Below, piece after piece: positions 53,548 to 64,000 of a stretch of DNA of 64,000 nucleotides. A model generated the notes under the pieces. The model worked only from the letters and a program-made list of their open reading frames with translations. It was not told the origin of the DNA and did no database searches. Source of the stretch: Silurus meridionalis (Eukaryota > Chordata > Actinopteri > Siluriformes > Siluridae). A program made the translations under genes and the position numbers. Numbering within the stretch: the first letter of the stretch is position 1; each line of letters opens with the position of its first letter. Where the stretch lies: positions 11,067,356 to 11,131,355 of the forward strand of contig NC_060884.1 of NCBI RefSeq assembly GCF_014805685.1, read 5' to 3'.

Positions 53548-54469
53548 GTTGAATTGACGGTAATGGAATTAACATTACACTTATTTGTCTGTTCGTCCGG
53601 CAAACAGACAGTATAATTTTATATTAATTCTATAAAAGAGGTATCTCCCGGGCCAAGAAAGACGTAACCCCCTTTTACTTTATACCGTAAATTAAATTAA
53701 AAGAGCATGTAGTTCAGACCGGATGTTGCAGGAACATTGCATTTATGGAACGTACTCAGAGACAATCACTTGTGAAAAATATGGCGTTTAATAAATGAGA
53801 CAAACACACATAAAACTAGCTACACAAACAAACAAAAGAAATAAAGAAACTAAAAATTAAAATAAAATAAATGAAAGGTAAAATTAGGAAAGGAGGAAAA
53901 GAAAGGAAAAAGAAGAAAGAGAGAAAGGAAAGAGGAGGGATGGAAATGCTTAAGCTTCAAAATTAAACACACAAACTAGGAGATCGTCACAGGAATTTAA
54001 ATTCACCTTAAGAATCAATAAGACTTAAAATACGCATCTAAATTCGTTGGTAAAGGAAACGGTTACTTGCATTGTTGCACAAGAGTCCGGATGCGACAAA
54101 GAAATCTTTGAAGAGCCAGTTAGGGTGGGGTTAGATGTTCTTCCAGGTTCTCCTGAAGATCAGAGCAGTGGTTTTTCTTGGAAGTGAAGCTTGCCGGAAG
54201 ATCTTGAAGGAATTAGCGTATAACGTATGTTAGTACAATGTCGTATTCTGATCAAATGAAATGCACCCTTGTCAGGAAAGTAAAGAACAGATCATTCTAA
54301 GTCAATTAAGCCTTAATAGAAGAGATACATTAATAGAGTTACATTAATAGGATTTTTAGCGTACAACTATAAAGAATAAAGGAGATACATACAAGTATAG
54401 GTTAATGTCGTGGGATGTGGAGCATCTTATTCATTTTGTTTAATTAGAAAAAGGAATGCTTTATTGTAT

Positions 54470-54472
<3 letters not shown>
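53548..54472. other. Gene-free stretch with a purine-rich tract
   Basis: No gene recognised. 53870-53945 is a long A/G-rich tract (GGAAAAGAAAGGAAAAAGAAG type). Confidence 0.5.

Positions 54473-54546
<74 letters not shown>
54473..54546. repeat. (TG)n microsatellite
   Basis: About 33 TG units. The Cys/Val-rich frames across it are artefacts. Confidence 0.97.
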
Positions 54547-54943
54547 GGTGTTTATGGTCGAGGGTCTCTATGCGGTCAAACAGAGAACCTGCATGGGGTT
54601 ATCTCGTCTTATGGTAGGATTCAGACCTTCTGGAGCCAGTTGTGTTTGGGTGTGTGTTTTAGGATTAGAGGGTCTTTGTGAACTCAACAAGAGTTCAGGG
54701 TCTGGTCCTGTTTCGTGTCTTTGGAAGGGGGAGTGTGACACTTTACGGATATATCACCCCAATAAAAGTTTCAACTTTTAATTGAGGTGAAGATGTCCTA
54801 GGTTAAAAGGAATGCCTGGGACATGAAATCTAAATGATCTGTGCCAGACGCTACACTTCTATATCTTGGGTTATATTTCTTCTTTCACTGAGAAATACAT
54901 TTACACAAAATAAAACCCTAAAGTGCACAACACAGGGATTACC
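54547..54943. other. Gene-free stretch
   Basis: Unique sequence, no supported feature. Confidence 0.45.
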
Positions 54944-55229
54944 TGTCATGCTTTGATCAGAGTCGGAAACCAGAATACAAATAGGACGTTTATTAGCCTT
55001 GGGAAACAAACAGAAGCTAGGAAGCAGCATATACTGGAGAACGGGTATATTCCGAAACACAGGTATGTCCAGGGATGATCTCAGAATAAACCGTAGATTG
55101 GACGGTAAATGAGTGTGAATGGGGCCTCATAAATGAAGGGTGTAGATTGGAGACAGGTAAAGGTGATTAGTATGAAGGCGAGGCGCTGCGAGTGTGCCAA
55201 GAGGGGGCATGGCCGGTGGTTCCCTGACA
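54944..55229 (-). mobile_element. Candidate short solo LTR
   Basis: On the minus strand the block starts TGTCAGGGAACC and ends GCATGACA (TG...CA ends, with inverted TGTCA/TGACA). Flanking 5-mers are TTACC (54939-54943) and TTGCC (55230-55234), a target duplication with one mismatch. An AATAAA signal (54989-54994, minus) lies about 50 bp before the 3' end, and the first 45 bases hold a GCCATGCCCCC GC-rich motif like the U3 at 31243. The length is 286 bp. No internal genes are attached. Confidence 0.6.
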
Positions 55230-55499
55230 TTGCCGTGATAAGTGTTTTTTATTCGACCACATAGTTAAGACATCTTTTAAAAAAACTTTAAGCCTTGAGC
55301 TTGTGCTAAAAGCACTAACAACTAACATTATTACAAAACAATGCTTACATAAATGCTATTGTTTGAATAACAATTAATATAATGGCTGCACATATTAGTG
55401 TTAACACCAAACTGGTCTGCTTTAAAATTTATCTAACAAGCCACATAAGAAATATACCTAAGTGTATTTTTAGAGCAGATGAGCTGATGCAATAAGTGT
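55230..55499. other. Gene-free stretch
   Basis: Unique AT-rich sequence without a supported feature. Confidence 0.4.
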
Positions 55500-55554
55500 G
55501 AGGTTAATATTGTTGAATACTACATCTCTCACATCAAAAGTGCTGACTATAAAC

Positions 55555-55922
55555 GAGTCCTCTTAGGTATAGTTACATACACCAGTCTCGTCTAAATGGC
55601 AGAGAAGGCGGAGTCACAGCTATTTATAATAATAAAGCGTCACACAAAAAACTAATCACAAATTTAAAACATTTGATGTTCTTTACACCAACATAAAGTA
55701 TTTAGTCCCCGAAACAGGACTTGTCAGTTCTTGCAGAATTTGCAGATTCCATTATAAATTTAGCTGCTTCTTTAGACAAAGCATTAATTGTTGGTGACTT
55801 TAATATTCATTTAATAATTCAAAAATTTTCATTTGAAAGGAAGACTCCTTAAGATCAGCAGTTCTCTTGATTTATTATTAAAATTTGGATTAAAAAATAA
55901 ATAAATAAATAATAATTAAAAA

Positions 55923-56011
<89 letters not shown>

Positions 56012-57040
56012 AAGCTATTTCAGATCATTACCTCACCTCTTTCAAAATCTGCCTTAGTCATTGCATTAGTACTTCACCACATTACCGTGTTAAGCGTACG
56101 TTCATGCAGCAGCTAGTTTTATCAATAATCCTCCAGAACTTTATATATGATTTAGATCTCCGATTGACCCCGTAGAGCTCGACTGGGCCACTGAATGCCT
56201 AGAATCAATGTTCTGTTACACTTAAATTATACTTAAAACCAAAATTATCTGAAAGAAAAAAATAGCAGGGTGGTATAATGATCTTACGTGCACCTTAAAA
56301 CAGACAACTTGGAAATTAGAACATAAATGGCGTCAAACCAAATTGACAGTATTTCAAATAGCATAGAAGGGGAGCCTCCTTAGTTATAGAAAATCTCTTG
56401 TTGCTGCTAGATCAGCATATTTCTTCACCCTCATAGAAAATAACAAGCATAATCCTAGATTTTTATTCAGCATGGTAGCAATATCAACTAACATGTACAC
56501 CATCAATAGGTAGTAATTATTTTATTAACTTTTTTAATAATAAAGTTGAAAACAGGCAAAAAATCCAGACAATTAATATAAATCCAAAGTATTTTATAAA
56601 TAACCCTGTAGACAGCAGTGTACTTATAACAGACAATCAATTACAAAGTTTTACCCCTATTTAAGAGAATGATGTAATTTCATTTATTTTTTTATCAAAA
56701 TCATCAACCTGGATTCTCGATCCCTTGCCTACAAGTTTCCTCAAACAGATAATTCCAGAGGTAATTTATCCTGTTTTAAAAATGATAAACTCTTCCATTA
56801 GCACTGGTTATGCACCTCGATCCATCAAACTGGCAGTTATCAATCCCCTAATTAAAAAAACCTGACCTTGACCCTTGTCCGCTGTCCAACTATAGGCCGA
56901 TATCAAACCTACCCTTTATCTCCCAGATTTTAAAAAAGGTTGTAGCATAGCAGTTATGCTCACATCTAATTAAGAATAAAATGTTTGAAATAAATCAGTC
57001 AGGATTTAGGCCTCATCATAGCACAGAGACAGTGAGAGTT
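55555..57040 (+). pseudogene. L2-like endonuclease and reverse transcriptase N-terminus
   Basis: Reading across frames gives SYIHQSRLNGREGGVTAIYN at about 55570-55630, ALIVGDFNIHL at about 55782-55815 (endonuclease catalytic Asp and Asn) and SDHYLTSF at 56020-56042. The reverse transcriptase start follows at about 56700-57035: STWILDPLPTSFLKQIIPEVI, INSSISTGYAPRSIKLAVINPLIKK, NYRPISNL-like and NQSGFRPHHSTET. A large A/AT/GA simple repeat has expanded within the endonuclease. No intact frame exists. Confidence 0.75.
55919..56007. repeat. Compound (A)n(TA)n(GA)n microsatellite
   Basis: Poly(A), then TA, then GA runs lie between the GDFN and SDH parts of the L2 endonuclease, so the expansion happened within the element. 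Confidence 0.95.
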
Positions 57041-58388
57041 AAAACTCCGTAGTCATCAGTGTCGCACCCGCACAACGATATCCCATTGTTCTCAGGTGTT
57101 AATGTTTAGCAATAGATTAAATAAAAAGGGACAAGAGTAACGATGACTTACTATACACCATTCTAAAGGTCTAAGCCTTAAGCAGCGATTTCAGATCACT
57201 GTTTTTCAATGGAAAAGATATAACGAATGTATTTGCTGAATGTGTGTAAGCAGTACACAACAACAACATGCATAAAAAAATGCACTACTTACACAATTAT
57301 TGTAATAATGAGTCACAAACACATCCACTGCTGCTAATCCCAGTTTATTAGGAAAGATATGGCTCCACTGAACAACATGCAGTAAAGCATTTCTGCTTTA
57401 AACAAACAATAGTGTTGTAATTTAGATGGTTATTCTTGGAGAAGCCGAAAGAAAGAAAGGAATTATTTTGTTTACACTGAAAATAGGTAGTGTATTGTCG
57501 GAATATATTTCTTAATAACTTTTGCATAAAAAACAACATCTTGCAAGTAAAAAACAACTATATCTGGTAAAATATAGTGTTACAAAACAAATGACTGCAC
57601 ACTAAAAAAATGAAATAAAATAAATAAATAAAAACAGTAAAAAAGGCAGAATCTCTGGCTTCATTCAAGTGACTTTTCTGCACCACCTATCATTTCAAAT
57701 TGTTTATTTCCAGGCAGTAGCTTTATGGAAACAAAATGATTGATGGAAAATGTAGCCACTACTTTTCCAGTACTTTTCTGGATTGCTCCAGGACTGATTT
57801 TATGTATTTAAATATAAAATTAAAATAATGTTCACTGTAGGAAATGTATATCCATTAAACATTAACTTATACAGTAAAGCTCAAAGTGTCTTCTTTCCAA
57901 AGATATCTAAATTGTGTATTTAGCACATTTTTGTCAGGAACTGTTAACATTTAAATTTAGGTAGGGCATTTCAGCTGTGAGTCCTAAAATTTGGGCTGGG
58001 TGGGGCAAACCAGACATAGTCTCTGAAATGTTTGTAGGAATCTCATTTTTCATGATATCTTCATTCAATTTAAAATATAAACTCATTAGATGTGGTTTTT
58101 AACCCATTACTTTTCTGGATTGCTACATTACTGATTTCATGTATTTATATATATGAAGGAAAAAAAATTCAATTCAGGAAAGAAATTGTCACAGTACTTC
58201 ATCATCTATAACTTTTTATAACTTATTATCTTTTTAACAACATTAACTTTGGACATCAATGGACATAAGAAAGCTCAAAGTGTCTTCTTTTTAAAGATAT
58301 TTTAATTATGTATTTTTATCGGGAACTGTTAACATTTAAATTTAGGTAGGGCATTTTCAGCTGTGAATCCCAAAATCTGTGCCGAAGG
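57040..58388. other. Unclassified 1.35-kb insert in an L2 LINE
   Basis: The L2 reading breaks after HHSTET at about 57040 and resumes at SDQGF then LLVLLDLSAAF at about 58395. The intervening sequence is AT-rich and non-coding. It contains a diverged direct repeat (about 57770-58015 and 58107-58388) sharing TACTTTTCTGGATTGCT, CTCAAAGTGTCTTCTTT and AACATTTAAATTTAGGTAGG. Neither terminal inverted repeats nor a target-site duplication were found by eye. It may be a non-autonomous element or a rearrangement. Confidence 0.6.
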
Positions 58389-59240
58389 CTAATTCTGATC
58401 AGGGTTTTGTCCCCTTACTTGTTTTGCTCGACCTTAGTGCAGCTTTTTACACCATTAATTATACTATCCTGCTTGCTAGACTTGAAAATGTTGTTGGAAT
58501 AAAGGGAACAGCTCTCTCCTGGCTTAGGTCTTATTTGACTGATCACTTTTAGTTTGTTGATGTGAGAGTTCTCCACACTCTCTGAGGTAAAGTTTGGTGT
58601 TCTGCAGGGATCTGTCTTAGGTTCACTGCTTTTCTCTTTATATATGCTGCCTCTGGGTGAAATTGTACATAAACATGGTATTTGCTTCCATTGCTATGCT
58701 GATGATACACAGCTGCATATTTCAGCAAAGCCAGATGAGAGAGATCAGCTTAAAAATGTTGAGAAGTGTATAAAGGACATTAGACAGTGGATGCTTGATA
58801 ACTTCCTTTTGCTTAACTCAAATAAGACGGAATTACCTTTACCAGGAAGACATGCAGCTAGAAGTAAACTTTCCGATTACGTAGCATCTCTGGATGGTGT
58901 TTCTGTCCCAGTGTGTACAGCAGTCAAAGACCTTGGTGTAATTATTGACCCTAGTCTTTCCTTTAAGGCTCACGTGACTAATATTACCAGGATCGCCTTC
59001 TTTCACCTTTGAAATGATGCTAAAATTTAAAATGATGTCATTACAGGATGCAGAAAAATTGTTCATGCTTTTGTTTCATCTAGATTAGACTACTGTAATG
59101 CTTTACTGTCTGGATGTTTGAGTAAGTGCAAAAATAAGCTTTAGTTAAGAATGCAGCAGCAAGAGTCCTAACTACATCTAGAAAATATCAGGGACCAATT
59201 TGCACTTAAAAATGAATAAGATGTTCTTTGTATCATCACA
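58389..59240 (+). pseudogene. L2-like reverse transcriptase core
   Basis: The frames give LLVLLDLSAAFYTINYTILLARL at about 58400-58480 (first catalytic Asp), GIKGTALSWLRSYLTDHF, and a VPQGSVLG-like motif disturbed by a shift near 58600. The open part at 58644-59012 reads [14 protein letters not shown] (active site), [37 protein letters not shown] and ending RIAFFHL. SRLDYCNALLSG follows near 59080. Several breaks exist. It is the 3' part of the element begun at 55500. Confidence 0.85.
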
Positions 59241-59322
59241 TTATCTGTGTAAAGCTGCTTTGAGACAATGTTCATTGTTAAATGCACTATACAAATACAA
59301 ATTGATTGAATTGAATTGAAGT

Positions 59323-60505
59323 AATACTAATGTTATTGTAGAATATCTCTCTTTCTACACACCCTAAGCCCCCAAAAATTGTGGGGACTGAAAGAGAAAC
59401 TGTATTTTGTATCCTTTGAAAAAGTGGTCATGAGGACCCACTATTATGATGTAGATGCTAGCAAATGAGCAATATTTTGGGTATAAAGTACCCATGCTGT
59501 ATGATAGAGGATGGAGTTATCATAATATTCTTAAAAAATAATATAATAAAATGTTAGTATAAGAGAGGGCACAATCTAATACATGGGATAATGTAGACAG
59601 CTGGCAAAGCAGTCTTGACTTCAATTAAAACTCACAAAAAGATTCATTTTTATAAATGGAAAAACTGAAATAATTTTATAATACTGTGGGTATGTGTGCA
59701 GGGCTTGTGGTCAAAAAGGAATCAGAAGACAATAATTTTATTCTAGTCTAAATCAGTCTGAGACATTTTAATCTTGTGCAAACTAATAGGTGAAAGGTGG
59801 CCTAAACAATGAGTATTTGCAACTTAAGATTTAGTGTTTGGTAATACTACCTTGTCAAAACACTATTTCAAATAGTTTTATATCTTTTTGGTTCTAAAAG
59901 GTTTAATTAAAATGTACTGTAATGCAGGAAACTATAGTTAAACTAATAGTTTATCAATGGTTTATACATGTAATCTTACGATGTAAAATATAATGATAAA
60001 AAAAAAAAATATATTGTGTGTCACGATCTGGCTAACACTGACTCATATGTCATTAAAATTGATCTGCATGTGGGAAAATAGAATGGTGTATTTAGCATAC
60101 ATTGTAATGCCACAGACATACACATACCCTGAACTAAACCTAACCTTACAGTTAACCTCTTTAATCAGTAGTATTGTGTTTTTGTTTTTATATTTAAAAA
60201 GCTGCATTTTGTTGAAATCTATTTCTTCTCACATGGAGATTAGACAAGAGTACACACAGAATTCCAACAGAATTGTTTGTGATAAGGATGATAGGAAAGA
60301 GGAAGCAAAATATTTTTTTTATTTGCTCTGTGGACATTACTGTGAGTGTTTTATCTTACATTAGCATGCGTAGGCACAAGGACTAAACAAACTTAATTAA
60401 TGCTTTTAATAATGCAAGAGTCCCATAATTTACACCAGGTGCAAAAAGTTTTAATGGTATTCTTGGTCAGCTACAGAGGGTCAGAAAACATTAGCATTCT
60501 ATTAA

Positions 60506-60508
<3 letters not shown>
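59323..60508. other. Gene-free AT-rich stretch
   Basis: No coding sequence or repeat recognised; open frames at 59993-60364 carry no known motif. Confidence 0.5.

Positions 60509-60560
<52 letters not shown>
60509..60560. repeat. (GT)n microsatellite
   Basis: About 26 GT units. Confidence 0.97.
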
Positions 60561-60562
<2 letters not shown>

Positions 60563-60618
60563 GGGGTTTGTGTTCTGAAAAATTTTCAAAGATTTGTTTT
60601 ATCTGGTAATTGAAAACG

Positions 60619-61070
60619 TCTCTAGGTTACGTATGTAACCCAAGTTCCCAGAGGGAACAAGACGTTTTGGGGACCTGCCCGAGTGTTCAAGCTCTGAAAT
60701 AATGTGTGTAATCAGTTAAAATTTGGACGCTGGCCATCATCGGCAGAGTGACGTCACGACCGGGAAGTATAAAACGCACATAAAGTGAGGCTAGCGCTAG
60801 CTACTGCAAAGGAAAAGGAAGTGCTACGGGATGCCAGCAGTGTGGCTTAGAGAGGCAGCGTCTCATTCCTTCAGGAAACTAGGGTTACATACATAACCTA
60901 GAGACGTTCCCTTTTAGGAACTCGAGCTGCATCAAAATGTTCAATCATGCTAGACTGACCAGTTCCTGACTAGTGTGTACAAGCACAGTTAGGTCAAAGG
61001 ACAGAGGGGACAGGAGTGGCACTGTGGTCCAGGTTGAAGAACCGGACTAAGGTCAGCTGGGGTCAGAGCG
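60619..61070 (-). repeat. DIRS terminal region: ITR, ICR and recombinase C-terminus
   Basis: GGTTACGTATGTAACC (60626) and an ITR to about 60815 are followed by an ICR (about 60858-60945: GGTTACATACATAACC, then AGGAACTCGAGCTGC). The last part, to about 61060, matches the recombinase 3' end of DIRS-2 (compare 23330-23440). It is organised like the left end of DIRS-2, but with nothing else of the element. The ITR keeps a perfect CRE (60749-60756) and TATA (60768-60774) firing rightward. Confidence 0.85.
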
Positions 61071-61076
61071 CAGGGT

Positions 61077-61213
61077 CAGTCTTGATATGGTGCCCCTGGA
61101 ACACACAGAGGGTTAAGGGCCTTGCTCAAGAGCCCAAGAGTGGCAGCTTGGTGATACCGGGGCTTGAATCCCCGACCAGTAACCCAGAGCCTTAACCACT
61201 GAGCTACCACTCC
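61077..61213 (-). repeat. tRNA-derived SINE
   Basis: Read on the minus strand it starts GGAGTGGTAGCTCAGTGG (Pol III A box TAGCTCAGTGG at about 61197-61207) and has a B-box-like GGGATTCAAGCCC at 61160-61172, the spacing of a tRNA gene. The body (CTTGAGCAAGGCCCTTAACCC) is a core shared by many fish and vertebrate SINEs. The head is not a usable tRNA. It would need a LINE's enzymes to move. The (CTAT)n run beyond 61213 lies at its 5' side. Confidence 0.75.
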
Positions 61214-61258
61214 TATATCTATCTATATATTTATATCTATCTATATATCTATCTATAT
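61214..61258. repeat. (TATC)n imperfect microsatellite
   Basis: CTATATCTATCTATATATTT units next to the SINE head. Confidence 0.85.
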
Positions 61259-62391
61259 TTGTACAGTAAGTGTACATATCTTTGTTCATAAAAAACTCCC
61301 TGTTCAAGTTAACAATATCTGTGAAGGATAGCACACTATTCCTCGAGATATCTGTCAAACTGCTGCAAGAGACTGCACACAAACTTTGGTCTGCTCAATC
61401 AGTGTTTCATATCTTTCAAAACCATCCATGTCTTGTAAAGTAACTTCAGTGAAGAATGTCTAAATATGAGTGGATGAATTAAATGAATAATAGACCACTG
61501 TCATTCAAACCATTTAACTGGAAAGAAGCATTTGTCTTTGAAAAATGACATTTCTAAAAGACTACTGTCATTAATGGTAAAATAGGTCTGGCTTAGGTAA
61601 CATCTGTACCCTGGCAATCCTTGAAATAGAGAAAACTGCTGTAGAAACGTATGTGTACAACTTGATAGAGGTGCATTTGAACAGACAGACTGTGTCATTT
61701 GACCTTGCTGCAATGCCACACTGGTGTAGATTGCAGATTCTGGATATTTTCAGCCTCAATTTGTGATGCAACTGTCTTGATAAAGTATTATATAGCACAT
61801 TAATGACTCAGTAAAAGCAGAAATATGGTGCATTGTGTTTCTGATGTACAAAAGATCACAGAACAATTGTAAGAAGATTGACATCATTGGGAGACTTCCC
61901 CTTGATCTCTTCCTATGCCTTTCAGCATCTTTACAGGCAACTGCAGGATTCAATTTTCTCCAAATGTCATATTTTATTGCCAGGGCAACTGAACATGCCA
62001 TATCAATGTGTGCTTCTCCTTTCTTTCTCAGCCAGCTCTACACAAGAAGATTGCCACTGTCTGTACCAATTAGAACATTTCAGGGCAAGGCCGTCTACTC
62101 TTTTCAGATTCCAAATGTAAAAATGGTATAGAGTGTGGCCTATTCATTCAGGAAAATAATTAGTGTGTTTAGAAAGACTAGAGCCATGTCACATTTACCT
62201 GCATCAATTTAGTCCTGAAATTAATTTTTCTCTCAGTTGAAATTTCTTTTACAATCCTTTTACATTCCTTTTACAGTGTCTGTTTTTTAAATGAGAAACT
62301 ATCACTACTTGTGATGCTGCAAATAATTTAAGACACTGAAATATTTTATTATATTGGCATTGCTTGGTCTAAGGGTGCAGACCTGATAAAT
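61259..62391. other. Largely unique DNA, no gene recognised
   Basis: 61560-62130 is evenly complex with short open frames on both strands, none with a recognised motif. It could be conserved non-coding DNA or a very old exon; I cannot tell. Confidence 0.35.
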
Positions 62392-62393
62392 AA

Positions 62394-62488
<95 letters not shown>

Positions 62489-62491
62489 CAT

Positions 62492-62575
<84 letters not shown>

Positions 62576-62576
62576 T
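62392..62576. repeat. Compound (AAT)n(TA)n(TTA)n(TA)n(ATT)n microsatellite
   Basis: AAT units (62392-62437), TA units, a short TTATTATTA block at about 62490-62506, TA units, then ATTATTATA. The AAT and ATT blocks are mutually complementary and could extrude as a cruciform. Confidence 0.95.
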
Positions 62577-62728
62577 ATTATATTGTTTTCACTTCTCTTC
62601 TGTCTTGCTATCTGTCTTCCAGTCTTTGAGTGTATTTGATTCTCTCACATTTGCTTTTGTCTTTTCCTCCCTACATATATCTTTCTCGTTGTCTGTCTCT
62701 TGGCTGTTTTATGGGCTTTCCGTCAGTT

Positions 62729-62730
<2 letters not shown>

Positions 62731-62766
<36 letters not shown>

Positions 62767-62780
62767 CTCTCTCTCTCAGC
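62731..62780. repeat. (CT)n microsatellite
   Basis: CT run with a short T6 interruption at about 62761-62766. Confidence 0.95.
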
Positions 62781-63466
<686 letters not shown>

Positions 63467-63467
<1 letters not shown>

Positions 63468-64000
63468 TTTCCAGGTGTTACAGGTCTCTTGCTAGGCAAT
63501 GTAAATGTAAAGTGAATTATAAGTAAACTACTGAAGTTTGAGTGAACATTGCTGATTAGTGCTTATTAGCTGCTATAACAAAACAATCAAACTTGCAATG
63601 CTTCTGCTTTTTTATATGACTTTTACAGTCATCCTTATAAAAAATACACTGATCTTTTAAAGCAACAAAATGTGGTAATGGGTCGTGTGGTTATCTTTTA
63701 GTAAACCAAAAACCTATTACCAAATTTCGATACAATCTGGCTTGGCGGCTTCTGAATGCTAAGCACCTTGGCAATTAAATCAGCCTTTCCACTGCTGCAG
63801 AAGCTGTGATCAAGCTGGGTTTGATGCGCATTTGATAGTGATGTGCACAGCAATAAAGAGAGGATAAAAGGATTCTAAATCAAGCGTAAAATTGCAGATG
63901 GTGGCCCAGTCTACTTCAGCAGAAGCAGTAAATGACTGTCAACATTGCAGTCCGTATCCACTTGACCCGAGCCATACATCATTACCTTACCAATGAGATG
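63467..64000. other. Unique DNA at the window end, no gene recognised
   Basis: 63720-63960 is evenly complex (for example GCAATTAAATCAG and GATGCGCATTTGATAG) and could be conserved non-coding DNA. No coding motif is visible. Confidence 0.35.

Larger units (their letters stand above)
55500..59322 (+). mobile_element. Long decayed L2-like LINE, interrupted by a 1.35-kb insert
   Basis: The endonuclease, reverse transcriptase N-terminus, reverse transcriptase core and 3' UTR occur in order on the plus strand, but 57040-58388 is foreign to the family. The 3' end has AAAGCTGCTTTGAGACAATG, GCACTATACAAATACAAATTG and a (ATTGA)n tail at about 59300-59322. Many stops and frameshifts mark it as old. It is the longest L2 copy in the window. 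Confidence 0.8.

Noticed and set aside
53870..53945. Purine-rich tract as a retroviral polypurine tract
   Set aside because: No LTR-like start follows it and the tract is much longer and more irregular than such primers.
61140..61213. Functional tRNA gene on the minus strand
   Set aside because: A- and B-box-like motifs are present but the acceptor and anticodon stems do not pair and the sequence continues into a SINE core.
61835..62131. Possible small host gene (98-codon frame)
   Set aside because: It overlaps other open frames on both strands, with no known motif or start context; better regarded as unique or possibly conserved non-coding DNA.

Overview
The window looks like teleost fish nuclear DNA, possibly from a lineage rich in DIRS and Tc1 elements such as catfishes; the species is inferred, not shown. 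It is AT-rich and packed with CA/GT, AT and GATA microsatellites. Almost every recognisable coding stretch belongs to a transposable element. I found no intact host protein gene, rRNA, tRNA or CRISPR array.

Layout. 0-1 kb: a 53-bp-arm hairpin, a Rex1-like LINE fragment and an RTE 3' end. 1.7-6.7 kb: a complete but decayed DIRS-type tyrosine-recombinase retrotransposon (DIRS-1). 6.7-13 kb: mostly unique DNA with microsatellites and a Rex1-like LINE end. 13-14.6 kb: Tc1 element A. 15-17 kb: a lone DIRS terminal repeat and a Rex1-like LINE. 17-19.3 kb: an LTR-like block, an internally deleted Tc1 (C) and a DIRS fragment. 19.7-22.1 kb: two L2-like LINE remnants. 22.98-27.2 kb: DIRS-2, the best-preserved DIRS copy (minus strand). 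29.1-30.1 kb: a DIRS gag fragment. 31.2-37.2 kb: a nest in which a solo LTR sits in a Rex1-like LINE, and an L2 sits in DIRS-3, which itself sits in an RTE LINE; that RTE copy also carries an interstitial telomere array. 38.6-39.6 kb: DIRS-5. 39.6-46.2 kb: largely unique DNA with a few decayed fragments. 46.2-50.3 kb: Tc1 element B, two LINE 5' stubs and DIRS-4. 50.4-53.5 kb: a full-length but frameshifted RTE LINE with a 17-bp target-site duplication. 54.9-55.2 kb: a candidate solo LTR. 55.5-59.3 kb: a long decayed L2 LINE split by an unclassified 1.35-kb insert. 60.6-61.2 kb: a DIRS end plus a tRNA-derived SINE. The remainder is microsatellite-rich unique DNA.

How the parts work. The DIRS elements are the most coherent system here. 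DIRS-2 encodes reverse transcriptase/RNase H and an overlapping tyrosine recombinase. Both DIRS-1 and DIRS-2 have inverted terminal repeats (ITRs) and an internal complementary region (ICR) that matches the two outer ends, the arrangement used to circularise DIRS cDNA before recombinase integration. Several ITRs carry a TGACGTCA (CRE) site about 10 bp from a TATA box, so they look like inward-facing Pol II promoters. At least three ITR subfamilies are present. No copy is fully intact: the gag genes are deleted or frameshifted, and stops or active-site changes interrupt the enzymes. The three Tc1 elements all have long IR/DR-type ends and stop-bearing or truncated transposases.
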